Shown: positions 1 through 5,300 of the stretch, piece by piece
Position numbering within the stretch: the first letter of the stretch is position 1
Layout of the letters: each line of letters starts with the position of its first letter
Source: Phycisphaerales bacterium
GTDB taxonomy: Bacteria; Planctomycetota; Phycisphaerae; Phycisphaerales; SM1A02
Direction of reading: 5' to 3'
NCBI GenBank assembly: GCA_007127615.1
Contig: SKZB01000112.1
Span: 1 to 5,973 of the forward strand
DNA length: 5,973 nt
Program-made: the position numbers and the translations under genes
Notes under the pieces: generated by a model
What the model was told of the DNA's origin: nothing
Seen by the model: the letters and a program-made list of their open reading frames with translations, nothing else
The model's database searches: none

Positions 1-1290
1 CTCCAGCACGCGCGCCAGGACGGCCACCGCGCGTTTGATCAGCGGCGACAGTTCGCGTCGCGGCAACTGTTCGACCGGGCGACCGACCGCTGCATCGATC
101 CTGCGCATGGCCACCGGCAGCGCATCGAAGACCAGGCGCCGGAACAGCTTGGAAGCGCAGCGCAGATCTGTTTCAATCGCATCGAGTTGATTGGCACCGG
201 GTTGATCGGGCAGTTCGGCAATGGCGGCGGCCGCGCGCCAGCGAAAGTAATGCCAGGCGGCGAGACGGGCCACCTCTTCTGCCGCCGGTACCGGACCCGC
301 CCCTCGAACCTCGCGCAGCAGGTCGCTGACCCGCGGCCGAAAGAACGGTATCTCGGGAAACTGACTCACCGCGGCCGGCGCGAGTATGACCGCATCCGCC
401 TCATCAAGCCGAAAGGTGGCCAGTTCAACGGCTTTGAGTTCCAGTCGCCGCAGTCGATCGGCCCGACGTCGATTCAGAACGCGGTGCAGCGCCGATGCGG
501 TTCGTCCGAACCGGCGGGTCAGTTGCGTCATGCTGATTCCGCGCTGCCACGCTCGATCCAGCAGCCGCGCATCCCGTGTCGTCAGCGGCCCGGTGTCGTT
601 GAAGATCGGCGTTTTTCCGACCGCGACGCAATCCGCATCGTACCGAATCAAAAGCAGACGCATCGTTTCGGTCGAGCGCTGAAACTGCCGGGCAAGATGG
701 TGTGCGACACGATGGCGTGACCAGCCGCGTTCGCGCCGCAGCGCTCCGGCGGCGCTGATCGCCCTGCGCTCATCATCGGCTGTGATCTGACTGTAACGAG
801 CGGCCTTTTCAATCATCCCGGCATGACGATCACGAAACGCCTGCAGCGCATCTTCAAAGCACGCCAGGCCGATCTCCCCCGCTTCCCCACCGTCCGCGCT
901 GACGTAGTGGAAGATCAACCCCTGTTTTCGGTACCGCTGCACGGTGCGCAGAGAAACGTTGAGTTGCGCGCTGACATCCTCAACACTGAGCGCACGACAG
1001 CCGCGCTCCGCTTCGTTGAGCGGCGCGGTCTCACTGAGGCGCAAGATGAATGCCGCAAGATCGGCGAGCAGCGCTGCGCCGCTGTCGACGGCGTCTTCAT
1101 TCTGTTCCGGCCGATAGCCCGTGATCCGGTAGATCACGAACTCGTGCGGATACATGCGCTCGGGATCAATGTCACGGGCCAATGCTTCGGCGGCGTCGAT
1201 CAATCGATGGCGCGCCGAAACCGGCGCGTAGCGAAGTTGTCGCAGGAGGTCTTCGAGGGTCTGAAGTTGGAACCGCGATCGCCGGGGCAT
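1..1290 (-). CDS. Multi-HTH, sigma-70-like regulatory protein (partial, C-terminus outside window)
   Basis: An uninterrupted minus-strand frame of 430 codons runs from the ATG at 1290 to the left edge, so the C-terminus is missing. The N-terminal 90 residues are helical and unassigned. Three helix-turn-helix-like segments follow: about residues 101-122 (LSVEDVSAQLNVSLRTVQRY), 179-213 (around GWSRHRVAHHLARQF) and 249-274 (ISMTQLTRRFGRTASALHRV). From about residue 370 (ETDLRCASKLFRRLV, then PLIKRAVAVLARVLE) the chain resembles the start of sigma-70 region 2, as in sigma-like proteins I associate with planctomycetes. That likeness is from memory and untested. The likely role is DNA binding and transcription control in the cytoplasm. 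mqnA ends 50 nt upstream on the same strand, so read-through is possible. There is no Shine-Dalgarno motif. A TACGCT hexamer 6 nt before the ATG suggests a possible leaderless start. It could instead be a plain multi-HTH regulator. The existence of the CDS is much surer than its function. Confidence 0.72.
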   Translation of the reverse strand, partial: MPRRSRFQLQTLEDLLRQLRYAPVSARHRLIDAAEALARDIDPERMYPHEFVIYRITGYRPEQNEDAVDSGAALLADLAAFILRLSETAPLNEAERGCRALSVEDVSAQLNVSLRTVQRYRKQGLIFHYVSADGGEAGEIGLACFEDALQAFRDRHAGMIEKAARYSQITADDERRAISAAGALRRERGWSRHRVAHHLARQFQRSTETMRLLLIRYDADCVAVGKTPIFNDTGPLTTRDARLLDRAWQRGISMTQLTRRFGRTASALHRVLNRRRADRLRRLELKAVELATFRLDEADAVILAPAAVSQFPEIPFFRPRVSDLLREVRGAGPVPAAEEVARLAAWHYFRWRAAAAIAELPDQPGANQLDAIETDLRCASKLFRRLVFDALPVAMRRIDAAVGRPVEQLPRRELSPLIKRAVAVLARVLE

Positions 1291-1296
1291 GCCGAG

Positions 1297-1302
1297 AGCG
1301 TA
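1297..1302 (-). promoter_or_regulatory. Weak candidate -10 box (TACGCT) for a leaderless start of the sigma-like gene
   Basis: On the minus strand TACGCT ends 6 nt before the ATG at 1290. It matches TATAAT only at the T, A and final T positions (TANNNT), and no -35 is visible. It is listed because the same geometry occurs with much better hexamers at mqnA and at the dehydrogenase gene. Alone it would not be convincing. Confidence 0.25.
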
Positions 1303-1340
1303 CCGCGCCGGGTGCCGGCGCGGCCCCTGGCTCGACCCCG

Positions 1341-2195
1341 CTACGGCGCGATTCGCACCGGGCGACGCGCCTCGATCAGCCCGTGTTTCTTCGCCTCGTC
1401 GTAAAACCGCTCGAGGCCGGCGATCGCCCGGTCATCCAGTTCATAACGCAGTTTCTGCTTGAGGTAATCTGCCGCGAGATCCGCCGGCCAGTCGCGCGGC
1501 ACGGCGCGATGGTGCACCATCCGGTCAATGCGCTCGACATTGTGGCGTCGTTGGCGATCGAGCAGCGAGGCGGCGAGCGTCAGCCGTTCGCGGTCAATCG
1601 TCGCCCGGACCATCCAGACAGCGAAGACGAACGGCAGGCCGGTCCACTCTTGCCACGCGGCGCCGAGGTCCAACTGGTGCGCATACCGGACCGCCGGGGG
1701 TGAATCGGTGACGACCTTGTCGCCGATCAGCAGCATCGCATCGGGCCAGTCGAGCGGCTTGTGATCGGCGGTATGCTCCCGGGCGTTGTAATCGTGCACC
1801 GCCGGATCGATGCCGAACCGTTCGCGCAGCAGAATGCGCAGGAGCGCGACCGATGTATGACTGTCCGTGTCGCAGTACACGTCGGTGATCGCCGCCAGCG
1901 GCACGGTCGAATACAACCGCACGGTCAACGTCGGCCCGTCGCAACCGAGCATCCCCACCGGCAGGATGAGAAGATCTTCTGAGCTGCGCTGATAGTCAAT
2001 CGAGGAACAGAGCGCGATATCCACTTCGCCGGCCAGAAGCTGATCGACCAGAAGACTCGGCACCGAGTGCTTGATCGCCAGTGCGTCGAGATCTTCCAGA
2101 CCGTCAATCAGCGGCAGGGTGTTGACGAAACTGACCACACCGAGTCGGATCGGTGCGGCCGCGACGGTCGCAGCGGTGGGCGCATCGGTGGTCAT
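1341..2195 (-). CDS. mqnA: Chorismate dehydratase MqnA (futalosine pathway of menaquinone synthesis)
   Basis: The 284-residue product fits the MqnA/MqnD periplasmic-binding-like fold and is closest to MqnA. This cytoplasmic enzyme dehydrates chorismate to 3-[(1-carboxyvinyl)oxy]benzoate, the first step of the futalosine route to menaquinone. Visible family blocks are RLGVVSFVNTLPLI (17-30), GEVDIALCSSIDYQ (56-69), TDSHTSVALLRILL (110-123), DAMLLIGDKVV (152-162), WTGLPFVFAVW (184-194) and a C-terminal YLKQKLRYELDDRAIAGLERF-type segment (244-264). Length is normal for the family. About 15 residues (Ala/Thr-rich) precede the first beta strand. The start at 2195 is favoured by a TATGAT hexamer 6 nt upstream and the absence of a Shine-Dalgarno motif. 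No other mqn gene is in the window, so the pathway is scattered or continues elsewhere. The sigma-like gene lies 50 nt downstream on the same strand. MqnD is the main alternative but is less likely given the IGDK and TGLPFVFAVW blocks. Confidence 0.93.
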   Translation of the reverse strand: MTTDAPTAATVAAAPIRLGVVSFVNTLPLIDGLEDLDALAIKHSVPSLLVDQLLAGEVDIALCSSIDYQRSSEDLLILPVGMLGCDGPTLTVRLYSTVPLAAITDVYCDTDSHTSVALLRILLRERFGIDPAVHDYNAREHTADHKPLDWPDAMLLIGDKVVTDSPPAVRYAHQLDLGAAWQEWTGLPFVFAVWMVRATIDRERLTLAASLLDRQRRHNVERIDRMVHHRAVPRDWPADLAADYLKQKLRYELDDRAIAGLERFYDEAKKHGLIEARRPVRIAP

Positions 2196-2201
2196 GCGCC
2201 C

Positions 2202-2207
2202 ATCATA
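2202..2207 (-). promoter_or_regulatory. -10 box (TATGAT) of mqnA, implying a leaderless mRNA
   Basis: On the minus strand TATGAT matches TATAAT at five of six positions and is followed by 6 nt (GGGCGC) and then the mqnA ATG at 2195. Sigma-70-type initiation 6-8 nt after the hexamer would put the first transcribed base at or next to the A of the start codon. No good -35 hexamer is seen 16-18 nt upstream. The motif lies inside CATATGATGG, so it also makes two out-of-frame ATGs whose four-codon frame ends in a TGA overlapping the mqnA start. Confidence 0.55.
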
Positions 2208-2275
2208 TGACCCCCACCCCGAAGACGGACGGTGCCTGGTTCTTTTATCCCCGCGACGCGCCGTCCCGCGTCGGG

Positions 2276-2375
2276 CGGCGGGGCGTGGGGTTCGGGAAGT
2301 GGCATGATCCAGGTGGGTCGGCCGAAGCGGTCCCTCGTTGAGTTGTACTCACCTCCCGAACCCCTCACCCCGCCG
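2276..2375 (-). repeat. Long inverted repeat (25-bp arms, 22 of 25 paired, 50-nt loop)
   Basis: The left arm (2276-2300, beginning CGGCGGGG and ending TTCGGGAAGT) is the reverse complement of the right arm (2351-2375, beginning ACCTCCCGAACCCC) except at three positions. In minus-strand RNA two of the three mismatches become G-U wobble pairs and only one (A-A) stays unpaired. In plus-strand RNA they are C-A, U-U and A-C, none of which pairs. A transcript leaving the VTT gene (which ends at 2617) towards mqnA would therefore form a very stable stem. There is no T-tract after it. It may be a structured RNA, a miniature repeat element or a processing hairpin; I do not recognise the family. Confidence 0.6.
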
Positions 2376-2536
2376 ATGTGCTCGGCGCGGGGCGTTCGGA
2401 CACCGACTTCTTCGGGCCGATGGGATGTTCTGACGCATTTTTCCGAGTTGTATTTCTTCGGGTGGTGGTGGGGATGCGGGCCGCGATTTATCGGACGAAT
2501 CTCCGGCGAATTGGAAAGCAGGAATCGAGCCCGCAG

Positions 2537-2556
2537 CCCGACCCGGCCGGGTCGGG
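2537..2556. repeat. Perfect 20-bp palindrome downstream of the VTT gene
   Basis: CCCGACCCGG is followed directly by its exact reverse complement CCGGGTCGGG. In RNA it would fold as an 8-bp all-GC stem with a GGCC loop. It sits 60 nt past the stop codon of the minus-strand VTT gene, so a transcription-end hairpin or 3'-end stabiliser is plausible. No T-run follows on either strand, so it is not a canonical rho-independent terminator. A protein-binding site is an alternative. Confidence 0.5.
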
Positions 2557-2616
2557 ACTGGCCTGGTGCCGTGATGCCCGAGGTCTTGATCGGCTGGTCC
2601 CGTGAACTCCGCCGCT

Positions 2617-3402
2617 CTAGAGATCCGCGTAATCACCTTCGTCCTGTTGACGGGCGCGATACTGTCGGTGGGCGAAGGCGACCGCCGCCACCATGAGCCC
2701 GAGCGCGCCGGCGACGATACCGAGCAGCCCCCACGGCACCCGCCCTTCGCGCATGCCCTGCACGAACGCATCGGTACCGACCACGAGGACCACGGTGCCC
2801 GGCAACATGCACAGCCATGACCAGAAGACGAAGGTGGCCAGGCGGACCTGCGTGAGACCGAAGGCGTAATTGACCAGATTGCCGGGCAGAATCGGCACGA
2901 GCCGGGAGATCGCGACGATCACCGCGCCGTGCCGACTCGTGAGATGATCGAGCTTGCGGTAGCGGCGTTTCTGTTTCATCCGCTGAACGAACGGGCCGGA
3001 GGCGACGTACCGCGCGATCAGAAAACAGGCCGTCGCGCCGAGCGTGGAACCGACGCTGGCGAGAACCAGCCCCAGCACCGATCCGAACAAGCCCCCCGCC
3101 GCGATCTTGAGCGCGGCCTGCGGCACGATCGCGACCGCCGCCACGATGTAAATCAGCAGAAAAATCCCGATCCCGAGGACCCCCTGGCCGTCCAGCCATT
3201 CGCGCATCTCCTCGATTTCCCCGACGAGCCGGGCCGGCTGTACGATCACGATAATCAGCGCAACGATGCTGATGACCGCCAGTGGCCGCCAGAGACTGCG
3301 CAAGATGACGAGCGGGCGCGGCGCGACATCCGTCCCCCCGTGCGGCGCAAGCGGCGGCTTCGATGGCTCATCATTGATATATCCGGTGTCAGGCCGTGAC
3401 AT
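2617..3402 (-). CDS. TVP38/TMEM64-type VTT-domain (DedA-like) inner-membrane protein
   Basis: The 261-residue product is an integral membrane protein of the SNARE-associated/VTT-domain family, related to DedA. Members have been linked to lipid scrambling and membrane homeostasis; the substrate here is unknown. A polar N-terminus (1-30) precedes a first membrane segment at about 38-54. Further hydrophobic segments lie at about 74-94, 104-131, 160-180, 188-210 and 223-244. The VTT core is clear: VPQAALKIAAGGLFGSVLG (93-111), GSTLGATACFLIARYV (118-133), then SRLVPILPGNLVNYAFGLT (166-184) and MLPGTVVLVVGTDAF (199-213). The arginine of SRLVPILPGN and the two proline/glycine re-entrant elements typical of the family are present. 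The C-terminal tail is charged and cytoplasmic-looking. The ATG at 3402 is chosen because the frame continues open upstream but overlaps the divergent dehydrogenase gene there and shows no family sequence. The Shine-Dalgarno is weak (ACAAAG). Confidence 0.88.
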   Translation of the reverse strand: MSRPDTGYINDEPSKPPLAPHGGTDVAPRPLVILRSLWRPLAVISIVALIIVIVQPARLVGEIEEMREWLDGQGVLGIGIFLLIYIVAAVAIVPQAALKIAAGGLFGSVLGLVLASVGSTLGATACFLIARYVASGPFVQRMKQKRRYRKLDHLTSRHGAVIVAISRLVPILPGNLVNYAFGLTQVRLATFVFWSWLCMLPGTVVLVVGTDAFVQGMREGRVPWGLLGIVAGALGLMVAAVAFAHRQYRARQQDEGDYADL

Positions 3403-3450
3403 CTTTGTAACAGGGTACGCCCGTCGGCCTGGTCCGTCGAAAGATCCGCC

Positions 3451-3464
3451 ACGTTCCCGAACGT
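3451..3464. promoter_or_regulatory. Operator-like perfect dyad ACGTTCCCGAACGT
   Basis: Two 6-nt half sites, ACGTTC and GAACGT, are exact reverse complements separated by CC. Pairing stops at the flanks. The site lies in the spacer of the candidate VTT-gene promoter, 52 nt before the dehydrogenase start, a position from which a dimeric regulator could act on one or both genes. It does not match the CIRCE element or the Bacillus-type LexA box. The binding protein is unknown. Confidence 0.4.
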
Positions 3465-3503
3465 CGTCAAGCCGGTCTGAACGATGGGCAGGCGCGCATC
3501 CCC

Positions 3504-3509
3504 TATACT
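3504..3509 (+). promoter_or_regulatory. -10 box (TATACT) of the dehydrogenase gene, implying a leaderless mRNA
   Basis: TATACT matches TATAAT at five of six positions and is followed by 7 nt and then the ATG at 3517. Transcription would start at or one base before the A of the ATG. No clear -35 hexamer stands 16-18 nt upstream. This supports the 3517 start over the ATG at 3484, which lies upstream of the promoter. Confidence 0.6.
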
Positions 3510-3516
3510 CCGCGTC

Positions 3517-4548
3517 ATGCGAGCCATCACCATCAGCCAGCAGGGAAGTCCCGTCGCACCGAACGTTTCTGTCGCCAACGACTGGAAAGATCCCACGCCG
3601 CAGCCGGGTGAAGTTCTCGTGCGCACCGAAGCGAGCGCGCTGAATCACCTGGATCTCTGGGTCGGCCGCGGCCTGCCGGGCGTCGATCTCACGTATCCCC
3701 GCATCGGCGGGTCGGATGGTTGCGGCATCGTCGAAGCGGTCGGCGAGGGCGTGGATGACGCCTGGATCGGGCGGCGCGTGGTGCTCAATGCCGCCTGTCC
3801 CGTTCCGGAGCCATCGCACCCCGAAATCGCGCCGGCCCGGCCGGACATTCGAATGATCGGTGAACACACCAACGGCACCATGGCCGCCCAATTCACCGCC
3901 CCGGCGGCCAACGTGCTGGATGTCGGCGAGACCGATCCGGTGCACGCGGCCGCTTTCGCGCTGACCCATCTGACGGCGTGGCGGATGATGAAAAGCCGCG
4001 CGAGCGTTCAGCCCGGGCAGTGGGTGCTCATCACCGGCATCGGGGGCGGAGTTGCCCTCGCCGCCCTCAACATCGCCCGGCATCTCGGGTGCAGAACGAT
4101 CGTGACCAGTCGCCATCAGTCCAAGCTCGACCGCGCGAAGAAACTCGGCGCCGACCATGCCGTGCTCGACTCCGGCGAGGACTGGTCGCGCCAGGTGCGC
4201 GGGATCACCGGCAAGCGCGGCGTGGATATCTGCGTGGACTCCGTCGGAAAGGCCATTCACAGCTCGTGCATCAAGGCGCTCGTCCGCGGCGGGGTGTTCG
4301 TCACGTGCGGCGTGACCAGCGGTTTCGACCCGAAAACGGACCTCGCCCGCATCTTCTGGAACCAGCTTTCCGTGCTCGGATCGACCATGGGCGATATGAA
4401 TGAGTTCCGCGAGATCACCGCCCTGCTCATCTCCGGCGCGATCGAGCCGGTGATCGATACCGTCTACACCCCCGACCAGGCGATGCCGGCGTACGAGCGG
4501 CTCGAGGCGGGAGCGCAGTTCGGCAAGCTGGTGATCAACTGGTCGTGA
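3517..4548 (+). CDS. Medium-chain dehydrogenase/reductase, zinc-less quinone-oxidoreductase type
   Basis: The 343-residue product is a cytoplasmic NAD(P)-dependent oxidoreductase of the MDR superfamily. The GroES-like N-terminal domain has PQPGEVLVRTEASALNHLDL (28-47) and IGGSDGCGIVEAVGEGVDD (63-81). The hinge ALTHLTAWRMM (148-158) leads to the Rossmann domain, with its glycine-rich turn LITGIGGGVALAALNIA (171-187) and KLDRAKKLGADHAVLD (203-218). Later blocks TGKRGVDICVDSVG (231-244), LVRGGVFVTCG (255-265), QLSVLGSTMGDMNEF (283-297) and AQFGKLVINWS (333-343) strongly recall zinc-type alcohol dehydrogenase-like proteins. The catalytic Cys is an Asn (N43), GHE is GSD, and the lobe that normally holds the structural-zinc cysteines (about 90-117) keeps only C94, so no zinc is expected. 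The substrate cannot be named; quinones or enals are plausible. The ATG at 3484 would add 11 residues without family likeness. The VTT gene diverges upstream. Confidence 0.92.
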   Translation: MRAITISQQGSPVAPNVSVANDWKDPTPQPGEVLVRTEASALNHLDLWVGRGLPGVDLTYPRIGGSDGCGIVEAVGEGVDDAWIGRRVVLNAACPVPEPSHPEIAPARPDIRMIGEHTNGTMAAQFTAPAANVLDVGETDPVHAAAFALTHLTAWRMMKSRASVQPGQWVLITGIGGGVALAALNIARHLGCRTIVTSRHQSKLDRAKKLGADHAVLDSGEDWSRQVRGITGKRGVDICVDSVGKAIHSSCIKALVRGGVFVTCGVTSGFDPKTDLARIFWNQLSVLGSTMGDMNEFREITALLISGAIEPVIDTVYTPDQAMPAYERLEAGAQFGKLVINWS

Positions 4549-4650
4549 GTCGGGCGCGGGCGGGGCCGCACACCCCCCGGCTTCCCGGCCGATCGGCGAA
4601 GGACGCGCGCACGAGCCGACTGATGGCCCCGCGGCTGAACCGAGAACGGC

Positions 4651-4678
4651 TTGACAATTGCGAAGGGATCGGTATCCT
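4651..4678 (+). promoter_or_regulatory. Sigma-70-type promoter of the rplM-rpsI operon
   Basis: A perfect -35 hexamer TTGACA (4651-4656) and a -10 hexamer TATCCT (4673-4678, four of six) are separated by 16 nt. Initiation would fall near A4684, leaving a leader of about 107 nt before rplM. It is the best full promoter in the window, as expected for ribosomal protein genes. Confidence 0.7.
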
Positions 4679-4687
4679 GATCGATTC

Positions 4688-4707
4688 GCCCGCCACTCCC
4701 GGCGGGC
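4688..4707 (+). promoter_or_regulatory. 5'-end hairpin in the rplM leader
   Basis: GCCCGCC (4688-4694) pairs exactly with GGCGGGC (4701-4707) around the loop ACTCCC, only a few nucleotides after the inferred transcription start. It could protect the mRNA 5' end, or be part of an L13-binding autoregulatory leader as known for rplM operons in E. coli and Bacillus. The sequence alone does not show L13 binding. A weak attenuator is less likely because no T-run follows directly. Confidence 0.45.
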
Positions 4708-4780
4708 TTGTGTCATCACATTTTGACTTCTATCAATCATCGCTCCCGGAAGAGATCCGCCGGGCAGCCAGTCGAGCAGC

Positions 4781-4787
4781 AGGTGGG
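4781..4787 (+). promoter_or_regulatory. Shine-Dalgarno site of rplM
   Basis: AGGTGGG ends 3 nt before the ATG at 4791, with its AGGTGG core at 4781-4786. It is the only clear ribosome binding site of good strength in the window. It fixes the rplM start against the longer in-frame extension that reaches back to the end of the dehydrogenase gene. Confidence 0.65.
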
Positions 4788-4790
4788 ACC

Positions 4791-5225
4791 ATGCCGCGTC
4801 AAACGACCTTCGCCAAAAACGGCGATATCACCAGAAAATGGCACATTGTCGATGCCCGGGGCAAGATCCTCGGCCGTCTTGCCACCGAGGTCGCCACGAT
4901 CCTCATGGGCAAGCATCGCCCGGAGTACACGCCCCACGTCGATTGCGGCGACTTCGTCATCGTGACCAACGCCCGGGACGTCAAACTGACCGGTAACAAG
5001 CTCGAAGAGAAGACGTTCCAGAAGTACAGCCAGTATCCCGGCGGGCTCAAGATCAAGACCTACGGCACGGTGCTGGAAAAGCATCCCGAGCGTCTGATCG
5101 AAAAGGCCGTCACCCGCATGCTGCCCAAGAATCGCCTCGGCCGCCAGATGGCCTCCAAGCTGAAGGTCTACGCCGGGCAGGAGCATCCGCACTCTTCGCA
5201 GCGTCCCGAACCGCTCGAAGTCTGA
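4791..5225 (+). CDS. rplM: 50S ribosomal protein L13
   Basis: The 144-residue product is universal large-subunit protein L13 (uL13), which binds 23S rRNA early in 50S assembly. Diagnostic blocks are RKWHIVDARGKILGRLATEVATIL (15-38), MGKHRPEYTPHVDCGDFVIVTNA (39-61), VKLTGNKLEEKTFQKYSQYPGG (64-85), AVTRMLPKNRLGRQMASKLKVY (106-127) and the C-terminal AGQEHPHSSQRPEPLEV (128-144), matching the usual end of the family. Length is typical. The first 13 residues (MPRQTTFAKNGDI) form a short N-terminal arm common in L13. The start follows a strong AGGTGGG site, and transcription should begin at the 4651-4678 promoter. rpsI lies 102 nt downstream on the same strand, the conserved L13-S9 operon, so the two proteins are made together. 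Nothing in it is unusual. Confidence 0.98.
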   Translation: MPRQTTFAKNGDITRKWHIVDARGKILGRLATEVATILMGKHRPEYTPHVDCGDFVIVTNARDVKLTGNKLEEKTFQKYSQYPGGLKIKTYGTVLEKHPERLIEKAVTRMLPKNRLGRQMASKLKVYAGQEHPHSSQRPEPLEV

Positions 5226-5300
5226 TCCTTGATTCGTTTTCGACGCCGCCTCGCACCGGGCGAAGTGATGCGTCAGTTTCACATACGTTCCTGAAAGGGA

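Larger units (their letters stand above)
2208..2616. other. Gene-free stretch of about 410 nt between the VTT gene and mqnA
   Basis: No open frame here has family-like sequence. The frames that cross it on both strands are low-complexity Pro/Arg/Ser chains running into neighbouring genes in the wrong phase. It contains the large inverted repeat at 2276-2375, a small hairpin (GACGCG 2255-2260 with CGCGTC 2267-2272), a 6-bp hairpin CGCCGA/TCGGCG (2371-2387), the 8-bp direct repeat GAGTTGTA (2340-2347 and 2445-2452), the 9-bp direct repeat TTCTTCGGG (2408-2416 and 2454-2462) and the perfect palindrome at 2537-2556. The segment 2231-2245 contains GGTGCCTGGTTC, similar to motifs found in dispersed intergenic repeats of many genomes. 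It could be a decayed repeat insertion, a terminator region for the VTT gene, or both. Confidence 0.5.
3403..3516. promoter_or_regulatory. Divergent promoter region between the VTT gene and the dehydrogenase gene
   Basis: The two genes start back to back 114 nt apart. For the dehydrogenase, TATACT (3504-3509) is a good -10 box. For the VTT gene, the minus strand carries TTGACG (3470-3465) as a five-of-six -35 match, with only a poor -10 (GATCTT, 3446-3441) at an 18-nt spacing. A second possibility for the VTT gene is TACCCT, 9 nt before its ATG. The perfect dyad ACGTTC-CC-GAACGT (3451-3464) directly follows the minus-strand -35. Confidence 0.5.

Noticed and set aside
187..1404. Plus-strand open frames of 177 and 193 codons (187-720 and 823-1404)
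   Set aside because: They lie antisense to the continuous 430-codon minus-strand frame, have Arg/Pro/Gln-rich sequence with no family likeness, and the second also overlaps the 3' end of mqnA.
2518..2534. tRNA T-arm-like hairpin on the minus strand (GCGGG, loop CTCGATT, CCTGC)
   Set aside because: The stem has five pairs, one of them G-U, and the loop is one base off the T-loop consensus. No acceptor stem, D-arm or anticodon arm can be assembled around it, so no tRNA is called.
2232..2771. Open frames of 154 (plus) and 140 (minus) codons across the gene-free stretch
   Set aside because: Both are low-complexity, run out of phase into the 3' end of the VTT gene and have no recognisable motif or ribosome binding site.
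4560..4632. GCGGGGCC (4560-4567) and GGCCCCGC (4625-4632) as a terminator of the dehydrogenase gene
   Set aside because: The arms are 57 nt apart, pairing does not extend beyond 8 bp, and no T-run follows.
3403..4740. Upstream extension of the VTT protein frame on the minus strand (about 446 more codons)
   Set aside because: It is antisense to the well-supported dehydrogenase gene, is His/Arg/Gly/Ala-rich without domains, and arises from GC-rich mirror codons. The VTT start is placed at 3402.
4723..4751. Second TTGACT -35-like hexamer in the rplM leader
   Set aside because: No -10-like hexamer exists 16-18 nt downstream (the position reads CCGGAA or similar).
4545..4790. Extending rplM upstream in frame to 4545, overlapping the dehydrogenase stop
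   Set aside because: The extra 82 codons contain the promoter and leader hairpin and do not resemble L13. The strong AGGTGGG site points to the ATG at 4791.
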